Source of the DNA: Syngnathus acus
Lineage: Eukaryota; Chordata; Actinopteri; Syngnathiformes; Syngnathidae
Assembly: GCF_901709675.1 (NCBI RefSeq)
Contig: NC_051091.1
Coordinates: forward strand, 13,116,967-13,180,966
DNA: 64,000 nucleotides
Direction of reading: 5' to 3'
Positions 21,301 to 37,300 of this stretch are shown one piece after another. The position numbers and the translations under genes were made by a program. Each line of letters begins with the position of its first letter. Within the stretch, counting starts at the first letter, position 1. A model generated the notes under the pieces. The model did no database searches. It saw nothing but the letters and a program-made list of their open reading frames with translations, and was not told the origin of the DNA.

Positions 21301-21500
21301 CAGGAGCAGGCCACAGAGAGGAGGATACAATGCCGTGCACAGAGGCATCAGCGTGCTGCAGGGCAAACGCCCTCCAGTACCATATACCCCTGTCCCTCAT
21401 GTGGCAAGACCTGCGGATCACGCATCGGCCTGCACAACCACATGGCTATACACCGCCGCAAAACACCCCAATAACTGTCCATACTTTTAATCTGGAGCAA
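18371..21500 (+). mobile_element. APE-type LINE with C-terminal zinc finger, several frame breaks
   Basis: The endonuclease part (18400-19100) shows LLGDFNARVGS and the C-terminal CRTDHRLI motif. Reverse transcriptase follows: NNKSPGLDGIPAEILK (19750), an FRRE then TGA stop at 20069, LTFIDLSKAFDTVNREL (20140-20190), VGVKQGCV with TAG at 20345, and YADDCALL at about 20520. A 298-codon frame (20578-21474) holds the thumb/C-terminus (LSTLLYGSETWT, HLRWVGHVIRM) and ends in CPSCGKTCGSRIGLHNHMAIH, a C2H2-type finger. At least two stops and one or more shifts make it inactive. I do not assign the clade; the layout resembles I-group or RTE-like LINEs. Confidence 0.8.
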
Positions 21501-22085
21501 CATCATCATCGAAATCGATGGACTGCCCAAGAGAGAGATGAGATCTTTTAGTGCTGTCTCAGTGGAGTGGTTCGCTCTAAAACCAGACTGAAACAATTCA
21601 AATGGATTATTGGCGACCATGTAATCAATAAGCTGCTGCGCTACTAGTTTTTCAAGAATTTTTGCTATGAACGGGAGATTTGAAAAGGCCTATAATTACT
21701 GAGACAGTTCGGGTCGAGGTTAGGTTGCTTAAGTAGTGGTTTAATAATGGCGGTTTTAAAGGCTGTTGGCACGTTACCAGAGGAGACAGACAGATTAATT
21801 ACTATATTTAAGACGGATGGTCCTAAAATCTGAAATAATTCTTTAACGAGTTTGGCTGGAAGCGGGTTGAGTAAACACGTTGTTTCTTTAGCCGCACTAA
21901 CCAATTGTGTAAGCCGTTTAAGGGACACGCTTTTAAAATTTGAGAGTGGTGTGATCGTCAGCTCTCGTAATCGGCGGTCTTGACTGAGTGATTGGAACGG
22001 TCATCGTGATTTCATCTCTAATAGATTGAATCTTTTGAGCGAAAAATGTTATGAACTCGTCGGCTGAGTGGAAGGAGTTAACTTT

Positions 22086-22282
22086 ATCTTAACAGACTGT
22101 GACCCGGCCTGCTCTAAAGTGGGCGACTGTGAGCACAAATGTGTTTGTATTCACGCAAATGTTGGTCACAAACACAAATGTTTGATCAACTATCGCATAC
22201 ACAAAAAAATTGGATAACTAGTTTTGAAATCAAAACCCAGTCAATTGTTTGTTTGACTATTTTTAAATTTAATTTGGACAGG
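22086..22282. other. Spacer without recognised features
   Basis: Short sequence between the L2 remnant and the SINE. The word CACAAATGTTTG/CACAAATGTGTTTG recurs; no gene. Confidence 0.4.
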
Positions 22283-22556
22283 GGCGGCACGGTGATGGCG
22301 GAGGTTCGGAGGTGCAGGTTCGATTCCACCCTCCCTGTGTGGAGTTTGCATGTTCTCCCCGTGCCTGCGTGGGTTTTCTCCGGGTCCTCCGGTTTCCTAC
22401 CACATCCCAAAAACACAAGTGCGGATGGTTGCTAGTTTCTGCGTGCCCTGTGATGGCTGGCAACCGGTTCAGGGTGTCCCCCACCTACTGCCTGATGACT
22501 GCTGGGATAGGCTTCCGTGGGGACATGTGGTACAGAAAATGGATGGATGGATGAAT
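22283..22556 (+). mobile_element. tRNA-derived SINE with (GATG)n tail
   Basis: The head GGCGGCACGGTG and the B-box-like GGTTCGATTCC lead to a conserved body (GGAGTTTGCATGTTCTCCCCG, GCGTGGGTTTTCTCCGG, CACATCCCAAAAACA). It ends in GAAAATGGATGGATGGATG. The tail is the one used by Rex3/RTE LINEs, so that machinery probably mobilised it. Confidence 0.85.
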
Positions 22557-22741
22557 TTAAACGTCCTCATATTTGATTGGCGCCGTCATCATTGGAGGAG
22601 TGCATCGGGCCCACCTTTTTCCAAATGTTTGAAAGTGGCGCTGGTGCTAGCGTCGTCTTCATCATGGGGGTGATTGACAGGTAAGCGAGAGGTGGGAAAT
22701 CCTTGCGCTATATAATCCTCTCCACTAAATCTAATCCCCAC

Positions 22742-22802
22742 TACACACACACACACACGCACGCACACACACACACACACGCACACACACACACACACAC
22801 GC
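22742..22802. repeat. (CA)n microsatellite
   Basis: CACACA runs with single CG interruptions. A minus-strand open frame rich in Val-Cys over this tract is a repeat artefact. Confidence 0.95.
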
Positions 22803-23019
22803 TCGCGTCGTGTACGTGTTGTGTGAGCACCCGAGAATGCATCACTGTGTGCGAGAGATAACAAGAAAATGAGTTGTTAATGAAATCATTTTTCTCCTAA
22901 GCACACAACCACACATGCGTGCCTACACATAAAGTAAACATTTATTGGGTTATTGACTTTACCTTTCATAAATAGGTGAATATGAATATATTTTAAGTTG
23001 TATTTGTTTTGATGAATGA

Positions 23020-23020
23020 C

Positions 23021-23068
<48 letters not shown>

Positions 23069-23388
23069 AAAAGATTAAAGATTAAGACTAAAGTCCCAAT
23101 GATCGTCACACACACACCTGGGTGTGGTGAAATTTGTCCTCTGTATTTAACCCATCCCCGTGTGATTTTAATCCATCCCCTGGGGGAGAGGGGAGCAGTG
23201 AGCAGCAGCGGTGCCGCGCTCGGGAATCAGTTGGTGATCTAACCCCCCAATTCCACCCCTTAATACTGAGTGCCAAGCAGGGAGGCAATGGGTCCCATTT
23301 TTATAGTCTTTGGTATGACCCGGCCGGGGTTTGAACCCACAACCTTCCAGTCTCAGGACGGACACTCTACCACTAGGCCACTGAGCTG
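23020..23388 (-). mobile_element. tRNA-derived SINE (second family) next to (GAAA)n
   Basis: Reading minus, it starts near CCAGCTCAGTGGCCTAGTGG, a tRNA-like A box. It has the B-box-like GGGTTCAAACC and a body with CATACCAAAGACTATAAAAA, and ends GTGTGTGACGATCATTGGG, ACTTTAG. A (CTTT)n tract (23020-23075 on plus) follows its tail and probably grew from it. Confidence 0.88.
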
Positions 23389-23673
23389 GTTAGAAAGAAA
23401 GATTCAAGTGTGTCATTTCTTTGACTTCTAATCGTAAAGTGTGAAATCATTTAATGTTTAAAATCTGACTCAACGTGCTTGTATTCACCGAAGACCCACC
23501 GGACATTTATTACATCCGATGGTCTAAAGGCGTCATCTAGCGGTAGCCAATTGCCAATACACGCTATAGACAGTAGCTCGTCAAGTAATACCAAAGAACT
23601 CTTGTCTCCATTGTGAACGTACTGGCATACTCGGGTTATAGTTTCAATGTCGGAGTTGAAACGAGTGGCATTT

Positions 23674-23747
23674 CTATTGACAATGTCTACCTAATTGCTA
23701 ACCAGCTCTATTGACAATGTACTGTCTACCTAATTGCTAACCAGCTA
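23674..23747. repeat. Short tandem duplication beside a SINE
   Basis: A segment with CTATTGACAATGT and CTACCTAATTGCTAACCAGCT occurs twice in a row directly before the SINE at 23745, the second copy with an extra ACTG. Confidence 0.7.
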
Positions 23748-24033
23748 CCTAGTGGTAGAGTGTCCGCCCTGAGACTGGAAGGTTGTGGGTTCAAACCCCG
23801 GCCGGGTCCTACTATAGAAATGGACCCATTACCTCCCTGCTTGGCACTCAGCATTAAGGGTTGGAATTGGGGGGTTAGATCGCCAAATGATTCCCGAGCG
23901 CGGCACCGCTGCTGCTCACTGCTCCCCTCTCCCCCAGGGGATGGATTAAAATCACACGGGGATGGGTTAAATGCAGAGGACAAATTTCACCACACCCAGA
24001 TGTGTGTGTGACGATCATTGGGACTTTAACTTT
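23745..24033 (+). mobile_element. tRNA-derived SINE, same family as 23388-23090
   Basis: TACCTAGTGGTAGAGTGTCC (A box), GGTTCAAACCCCGGCC (B box), the conserved GGGTTGGAATTGGGGGG body and the GTGTGACGATCATTGGGACT tail are all present. Lies about 350 bases from, and inverted to, the copy at 23090-23388. Confidence 0.9.
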
Positions 24034-24102
24034 AGATTTGACTGTTTAGCGTGCCAGCGACTAACTTATTTACCATTCATCAATTTCTTGAACAGCTTTT
24101 TA

Positions 24103-24190
24103 TTATCCTCACGAGGGTCGCGGGTGTGCTGGAACCTTTCCCGGCAGTCTTTGGGCGGTAGGCGCAGTAAACCCTGAACTCGTTCGACAG
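24103..24190 (-). mobile_element. 3' fragment of a (GATG)n-tailed SINE
   Basis: TATCCTCACGAGGGTCGCGGG, TGCTGGAACCTTTCCCGG and AACCCTGAACTCGTTCG match, in reverse, the 3' part of the SINE family seen at 22283. Confidence 0.55.
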
Positions 24191-24366
24191 TTTTTTTCCC
24201 CCCACTTGCACTGCAGAAGATAAATTGCGCTCTCTGCTGGCGGCGGATGATCTTGCGGTTATTCTCGGACGCCCACCCCTGCCTGTCATTTGCCACAAGT
24301 ATGTCCCACTCTCTTACACGAACCAAAGAGAGAACAGCGAGAAATCTAAAAGAGATTTATGTCAAG

Positions 24367-24672
24367 GAGGTGGCACGGTAGCACTGAATAGCACGTCCAT
24401 CTCGCAGTTCAGAGGGTGCGGGTTTGATTCCATGTCCGACCCCCCTGTGTTGAGCTTGTATGTTCTCCCCGTCCCTGCGTGGGTTTTCGCCAGGCACTCC
24501 AGTTTCTTTCCACATCCCAAATACATGCACGTTAGGCTGATCAAGCATTCCGAATTGCCCATAGGTGTGAGTACGGATGGTTGTTCGTCTCTGTGTGCCC
24601 TGCGATTGGCTGGGATAGCCCCCAGCACCCCCGCCATTGGGACAAGCAATACAGAAAATGGATAGATTTAGG
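24367..24672 (+). mobile_element. tRNA-derived SINE with (GATG)n-type tail
   Basis: GGTGGCACGGTAGCACTG, the B-box-like GGGTTTGATTCC, GTATGTTCTCCCCGTCC and GCGTGGGTTTTCGCC, ending in ACAGAAAATGGATAGATT. More diverged than the copy at 22283. Confidence 0.85.
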
Positions 24673-24890
24673 TCAAGGATCAATAGTAGTTTTTGGGTGT
24701 CGATATGATAGCCTCACCAGAGAGTTGACCGGTCCACGGATCACCTGCACAGCCCTATGGGTGTCGCCACTACCATTGCAAAGTTTGGTACATACAATAA
24801 AAGGACTTCTCAGATCGCTGGGGTGGAATCCAAACATGACACAATTTGGTGATTTCAACATTTTTTACAAAAATGTATTGGTTGGCCTAT

Positions 24891-24930
<40 letters not shown>

Positions 24931-25190
24931 CTGGCCAACCTAATGGGTTGAACTGGCAATGACGCAATGTGAATGGAAAAAGACTTGGGGGGGACTAATG
25001 TCAAGTGAAAATAGATCCCAATCCCGGCAAAATCTCGAGTGAACCAGTTTTTTTTTAATTAAATTTAAGGTTTTGGTTGTGGCAAAAACAGCATTGCGTC
25101 AAGTCTTATGTCAAGGGCTAATTACAGAAACAGTTTAAATTTAAAAACATCAGAAAGACACTCCCAACGTCTGTGTGCGTGCAACAAAGT
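24673..25190. other. Intergenic DNA downstream of MCM2
   Basis: No gene seen. A T-run at 24892-24922 is followed by AAAAAACACTGGCCAACC, which pairs imperfectly with GGTTGGCCTATG before it, forming a small inverted repeat. Confidence 0.5.
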
Positions 25191-25194
25191 CACC

Positions 25195-25200
25195 TTTAAT
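25195..25200 (-). terminator. MCM2 polyadenylation signal ATTAAA
   Basis: TTTAAT on plus, so ATTAAA on minus, lies 71-76 bases past the MCM2 stop and is followed by a G/T-containing stretch. No AATAAA is nearer. Confidence 0.6.
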
Positions 25201-25270
25201 TGCGAACAAGGTGAATGGACGAACATGTACACTTATTTACAGGTTGCTTGTTTTCCCCCCCTGGCCTGCC

Positions 25271-31454
<6,184 letters not shown>

Positions 31455-31499
31455 TATGCTTGTTCTCCTCGCGTCCTCCCGAGCTTCTATCCGCCAGAC

Positions 31500-31590
31500 C
31501 TTCACTTTCCCGCCAAGCCTCGTCACGCGGTACAGAAAGCCCGCGAAATGTCATGAATATTCGAAGAGATTACCTCTGATTGGTTGTGGC
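31500..31590 (-). promoter_or_regulatory. MCM2 proximal promoter: E2F-like site and CCAAT box
   Basis: TTTCCCGCC at 31506-31514 is a perfect E2F-type site about 55 bases upstream of the start codon. ATTGG at 31579-31583 gives CCAAT on the gene strand about 70 bases further upstream. E2F control of MCM genes at G1/S is established; use of these sites here is inferred. No TATA box is evident. Confidence 0.65.
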
Positions 31591-31647
31591 GAGCCAGAGG
31601 AGGCAGGCACCCGAAATTTGTCGTTCTGAAATATTGCGTTTGCGCAC

Positions 31648-32482
31648 CATAGCATTCCAGGTTTTTTTTTAAAGTGAATTGAATCTTTAAAATCAGTTCA
31701 CTCCAAAGAATCGTTCACCAAATTGTTCGACCCCGATCCGTTGTTGAATGGGAAAAGCAAGGCAACAGTCACCCCACTCGGTTGTGAACGAGAAATTGCG
31801 TCACTGACTCCTTCGTGAACGGGAAGTTGCGTCGTTTTCCCGGTCACACTTACACATCGTCACGCGCACAAGACAGGCGAGTGTACCATTATCCCTCTGA
31901 CTCGTTGTAGTGTTGGCTCGTGAGTGAACGATTCGTTCGAAGGGAACGAGTCTTTTCAGTGAACGAGGGTGAACGAATCACTTCCTAAAGTGACGGCATA
32001 AAGTGTGTCGGCTGGCAATGGCATAGCGGCAATGCTGTCTGTCACTCACTCGTGAATCTTCGCGAACGACCAATCAGCAGCGCCAGCGAGTGATAGATGG
32101 AGGAGGGACTTTACGAGTCAGTGACGTAATTTCCCGTTCATGAACCAGTCAGTGACGCAATTTCCCGTTCACGACCGGGTGAGAGACTGTTGCCAACGGA
32201 TCAGTGTGTAAGTGTTGTATTATAGAAAGAAATGTGTTAATTACCCGAGCCAATTATTATATATAGTAATTTGTGGGGGGTTGTGTAGTTGTATTGTTTG
32301 ATGTGTATGGGTTGTTTCCACTGGATGTACAAAAAACAAAAAACAAAAAAAAACGTATCAGTGTGTGTGGGGGGGGGTTAGGGGGGATTCATTGAACGAT
32401 TCGTTTGAACGAATCCTTTGAGTGGACTGATTCTAAAGGTTCGGTTCACCTAAACGAACTGGAATGCACATCACTAACGCGT
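31648..32482. repeat. Inverted-repeat element with GAACGA motifs
   Basis: GCATTCCAG at about 31652 and CTGGAATGC at about 32461-32469 are inverted. Further inside, GATCCGTTG...CAACAGTC and AATTGCGTCACTGACTC (31736-31810) pair in reverse with GTCAGTGACGCAATTTCCC and GACTGTTGCCAACGGATC (32140-32205). The whole is a long imperfect palindrome, probably a non-autonomous DNA transposon. No coding frame. Confidence 0.6.
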
Positions 32483-33742
32483 TCTTGAACGGAAAATTGC
32501 GTCACTGAATCCGAGTCCCTCCTCCATCAAACGCTCGCTGCTGATTGGGCGTTCGCGAAGATTCACGAGTGAGTGACAGACAGCATTGCTGCTCTCCCTG
32601 CCGACACACGTTTGTGTGAGCTCAAATTCCCTGAGAAGAGATCATGCGTGTCAAGAATGTGTATTTGACTACTTGCTGTTTATATAGGTTTATTGCACAA
32701 TGCACACAAATATAAACAATAATAAAATATTGAAATTAATAAAGATACTGAAACAAAGACATTGGGCCATTGGGGGACCTCGTTACACAATATGCCTACA
32801 TTTGTTTTACCCTAACACATAACGTAAAACACGTACATATTATCATATAAAGCAGGTAACGGTTAACCAAATGTCAGATTTTTATGTTTTCATGCGCAAA
32901 AATAAAACCAAGTAATAAAACCCTCAAACACCAGACAAGTTCTTTGTACGTCTTGACATGTGAAGAAATTGACAATAAAGCAGACTTTGACTTTTGAAAA
33001 TAAAAGTTCGTTAAAATAATAAAAGTAAATTTCAAACCAGCAACCTAATGTGAAATTGCAGTAGATATTGGATAACAATATTTAGACGTATATATGCATA
33101 CACGTTATTTAAAAACTACTGTAAGTATTGTGAAGATTTCCCTAAGAGAAGCACAACCTCCCCGCTGTTGCGTACCGGCGCATCCCTTCACGCAATAAAG
33201 TTAGCCGTTAGCTTGGAGAAAATGAGCACGAAAGAAGTGGTGTTTGTGAGTGGTTCTTTCTTTCCTTGGAAAATGGTAAATCTACATTCTGGCTTACATA
33301 GTTCACGTTCATTCGCTGAATTGCTCACGCCAGGAGACGCAACTGACTGATCCGTTAATGCACGGGAAGGCGGTTCACTGACTGACTCGTTCACGAACGG
33401 GAAAGTCAGCACTCGTTCTCTCACTGATCCATTCTCGCGCTGAACGGGAACGGCAAATCACTCATTCACTGACTCGTTCACTCACAGATCCGTTCAGTTG
33501 ATGAACGGGAAATGCAATTCACCGAGTCGTTTGTGAACAGGAAGTTACGTCATTTATTTTCGTTTTCTTTTACGGCGGGGTGGCACCCCCGCATGCGACA
33601 CCTACTGTGTGGAACAAGTTACGTTATTGCATGTTGGTTGAAGTCATATGAACTGAAAAATAACGAATCACTTCAGGCAGTTATCCATTCACTGAAAAGA
33701 TTCATTCTATTGAACGAATCGTTCACTCACGAGCCAACACTA
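31908..33742. repeat. Overlapping inverted-repeat element, TAGTGTTGGCTCGTGAG ends
   Basis: TAGTGTTGGCTCGTGAGTGA at 31908 is the exact inverse of TCACTCACGAGCCAACACTA ending at 33742, next to GAACGAATCGTTC in both. The interval overlaps the element at 31648-32482, so two related elements are nested or partly recombined. The centre (32640-33140) is AT-rich with no gene. I could not identify a TSD. Confidence 0.55.
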
Positions 33743-34270
33743 GCGCACAACATCCACAATAACAAGACGCCGTGGGAGAAAACGTAAGATATGCGATTGT
33801 GAACTGGGCTTGTGGTAGGCATACATGTGTTACATATTAAGATTGTAGATTTTTGTTCAGTTTTGTTTAATGTTTTTTTAATGGCTGCATGTGTGAAATG
33901 AAAACTCAAATGTAAAAATTGTCCTCATTATTATTTCTCCTACTCTGCGACATTAGCAGGAATGAACTGGTCTCTCTTCTCAGGTGCAACAACTTACATT
34001 CCCACAATTGCTGAAGTCTGTAAGGTTTACCTTGTAAACAAAACGCTCGCAGTTTCAGTTCCGCCTAGTTTATGCAAAGGCTCATGGTGTAGGAATAAGG
34101 TGTTTTGTTTTGTTTTTTAGAATCTTTAACATCCGTTTTGGGGCGCTTGTTCCACAATTGTAGGTGAGCAACGGCCACGATGACTTTTTCAAGCCTATCT
34201 TGTTGTTCAAGAACACCGGACAGGTGCATTTTGGTATTAAGCCCCCCCCACCACAAAGAAATATTCTTAT
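33743..34270. other. Intergenic DNA upstream of the DDX27 3' end
   Basis: AT-rich; no repeats or frames of note. Confidence 0.4.
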
Positions 34271-34274
34271 GACT

Positions 34275-34280
34275 TTTATT
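34275..34280 (-). terminator. DDX27 polyadenylation signal AATAAA
   Basis: TTTATT on plus, so AATAAA on minus, 70-75 bases downstream of the stop codon at 34350. The 3' UTR is therefore short, about 90-100 bases. Confidence 0.8.
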
Positions 34281-34349
34281 TTAAAACAACAAGAAAAGCA
34301 TGAACACTATAGCCACCAGAAACAAGCAACTGCCGTTTGGAAGCCCACT

Positions 34350-37300
34350 CACTTCCTCTTGAACCTGTTTGACACATGCACCCATCCACACACACAAAGA
34401 AAAAGCAGAAGATGAAGCAGGACAAGAAAAGAACTTGACAAAGATAGACAAAAGAACAAACCTGGAGCCTCCCGAGCGCTTCCGGTCCAAACCGAGACGT
34501 TTCCTGTCTGTGAAGGACGGCCTGAGAAAATACAAACGGTGAGGCGTCAAGCTTTTGAGCGTGTAGTGCAAATAAGGCCTGCATAAGAAATAGAACATCG
34601 GAACGTGAGGCATCAAGCTTTTGGGCATGTAATGCAAATAAGGCCTACGTAAGAAATAGAACATCAGAAGAAGAGTATAAATTAAACCAAAAAGTTCAAA
34701 ACTGTAAACTCTATAACGGGAAACTGTGGCATCTGAGCATTCACCCACCTCAGCTAAATGGAGCAGGCGCCAAAGCGCAATCTGACACACCAAGTATTCT
34801 TTTCTCCAAGCGGTCAACTACTTTGAAGCTCGCAACACGTGCACGCACTTCCATATCATGAAGTGACAAACGTTCAACAAAGACACCGTGCCCACACGTC
34901 ATCTGCACAATCGCAGGTCTTGCTCACGTGGATTTCTTAGAAAGGACGAACCACTCCAAATCGGTTCGGCACGCCTGTTCCTGCTTGATACAAGCTCCCA
35001 AGCGTTGGCACATTTTATTTGGGCAGTTTTGTCCTTTGCTGTTCTCCACCAGGAGGCCCGAAAGAAGGCTCCAAAGCAATCGTGTGAGAAGTCCCAATTA
35101 AAACGTGGCACCTCGAACGCTTTGTCGGCGCAACATTCGTCCCATCCAAAATCGAGAGTGCTCTCACCCAGCTCGGTAGTGTTTGAGGGCTTTGTTGCTG
35201 ACGTTGATCAACTCTTGGTCGAAGGCAGACTTGCCTCCTTTTGCCGCCTTCAGATTGGCTGTATACACAGACATACACGCACGCACGCAGGTGAGTCGGG
35301 CGCACCAGGCACATGGTGGAGCGCTTGTTGGCTTTCTGACCTTTAAGGGGCGCCATGTCACAGTCCTCATCCTCTGCCATGGCTCGGGCTCTCTTGGGCC
35401 GGCGTTCACGCTTGGCGGCTCGCTCGGCGAACATTTGAGCCTTCAGGATCTCAAATTGAGCGCGCTCCTCCGCCTACGAGGCGCAAATCACCTGTCAGGG
35501 CACACCTTCTCGCATACATACAATTTGAGCACACGCCAAAGGCCCCGACCGTCATGTTTTTCTTCTTGCTGTCCTTGACAAACTTGTTGCGTTTTTTCTT
35601 CCCTCGCAGGGCCAAGTCGAAATCCTGCAGCGCCTTATTTACTACACGCACATGTGACACACAATTTGGTTAATGAGCACGTTCTGTTCTGCTGAACGGC
35701 TGGTGGCACGCCATGGACTGCTACTCACTGCGGCTCTGTTTCCTTTCCTGCTGTGTCTGGAACCAAACTCGCGGAGTGTCGTCGGAGGCAGAGCCGTCCA
35801 GACGTTTCTGGGCCACACTCAACTCCAAAAACACACACACAAAATTGAGCCACAACTGCGCTGGGAAGAAGCAAGTCTGTTTCCAGAGTTGATGCCGATA
35901 TTGATCAGTAGTAGAAAACTTCACACATTTATTTGGGTAGAAGACCGTGTGAAACCCCCTCCGCCTAAATAGTTAGTGTGCGATTGTGTTTGCCGCAACA
36001 TCTTATTCGATCGATGACGCAAACGATGACGTTCGAACCAATCACAGATCTGGCCTCTAATCCAAACTATCTGCCGTCTATGAACAAAGATTGAAGTGGC
36101 ACGCAAGGCAAGTAAAAAAATCCTGTGGCATTTTGGGGGGGATTGAGGTACTCAAATTAGGGTGCGTACCTTGGCCTCTGAGGCGGCCATCTCTCGGTCT
36201 TCCTTCTCCAGCCTCACCACGGCCTCTACGTCCTTCTCCAGTTTGGAAATGAGGTCTCGGAATTTGAGGATGACGTCTGCAACGGCCGCAACGCAGTTTT
36301 TCACGAGCCGGTGAGCCAAGGCGGCGCCGCGCACTTGCGCGCTTACCTGAAGGAAGCACGCGGGCCTTGACAGTGCTTCTGGCCGACTTGACCACTTCTT
36401 TCAGCGTTTTCCTTTCCGACTCGCCAACCAGCGACACGGATCGTCCCGAGCGTCCCGCCCTGGCCGTGCGGCCCACGCGGTGGACATAGTGCTTGACGGT
36501 GGACGGCATGGTGAAGTTGATGACCTGATAGGGACGCAGAATGAGCGTGTGTGAGCGTGTGTGAGCGGGTTGAGCGCGTGCGGACGGCGCAGGAAGGTTA
36601 TTACCGTTTTGACGCCGTCAATGTCCAGACCTCTGGCCGCCACGTCCGTCGCCACCAGGATGTCGATCTGGTCGTCTTTAAAGCGCCTGCACAAAGTTCT
36701 CCCGTCAGCTTGTCTTTGAACAGCAGGCTTTTGGACAGGCTGTCAAGTTTGGCTTCACCACAAGATTCACTTTCCAAGCTAGGCAAAAGTGTGGCTAATC
36801 AGAGCGACCCGTCGATAAGCTGGGATCTTGAAATCAGATTGGAGGGTAAACGCGCACTAAATTCAGCGGCCAACACTTCCCGGGCGAGGTGAGGTACTTG
36901 CCTGAGGTTCTCCAGTCTCTGGTTCTGGCTGAGCTCCCCGTGCAGCTCGCCGGCCTTGAGGCCCATGAGACCCAGCAGGATGTGCAGTCTGTGTGCTTGC
37001 TTCCTGGTCTGCGTGAAGACCATCACACGGTCCTGGAAGGTTCTGGTGAGCAGAGCTGTGACACAAGCGTGACAAGTCAGGACAGGAAGGGAGCGTCGGG
37101 TTGGGCACGACACGACGACAACCCACCCGCCACCACCGCCTCGCGGTCGCCTTCGCGGTTGGCTCGGATCCGCACAAACTCCTGCCGCAAGTATGGAGCC
37201 ACGTCTGTGTTGCTGTTCACGAAGATTCTGACGGGCTGCTTGAGCGAGACAGCCGCAAGGTCCTTCACCTGAGGATGCAGAGAAGCTTCTGATTGAAAAT

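Larger units (their letters stand above)
1..22085 (-). mobile_element. Ancestral L2-type LINE, split into collinear fragments
   Basis: Minus-strand fragments read as one L2 ORF2 in correct order. 22085-21553 covers the linker and first RT part (ends near HSTETAL). 11310-11147 continues with DLLIAMDSNTS-type and SAFDTVD sequence. 8883-8823 gives the NSYLSDRTG block. 7088-7007 gives NVTCGVPQGSVLGPI. 1106-904 gives LNFLRLNPGKTEMLI. 529 to about 200 gives TNLGVIFDQMLSFQK and LDYCNALFS. The order matches the intact L2 ORF2 at 12117-15314 of this window. Every gap is occupied by another element, most of them bounded by exact TSDs. It is non-functional. That all pieces belong to one copy is inferred from collinearity. 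Confidence 0.8.
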
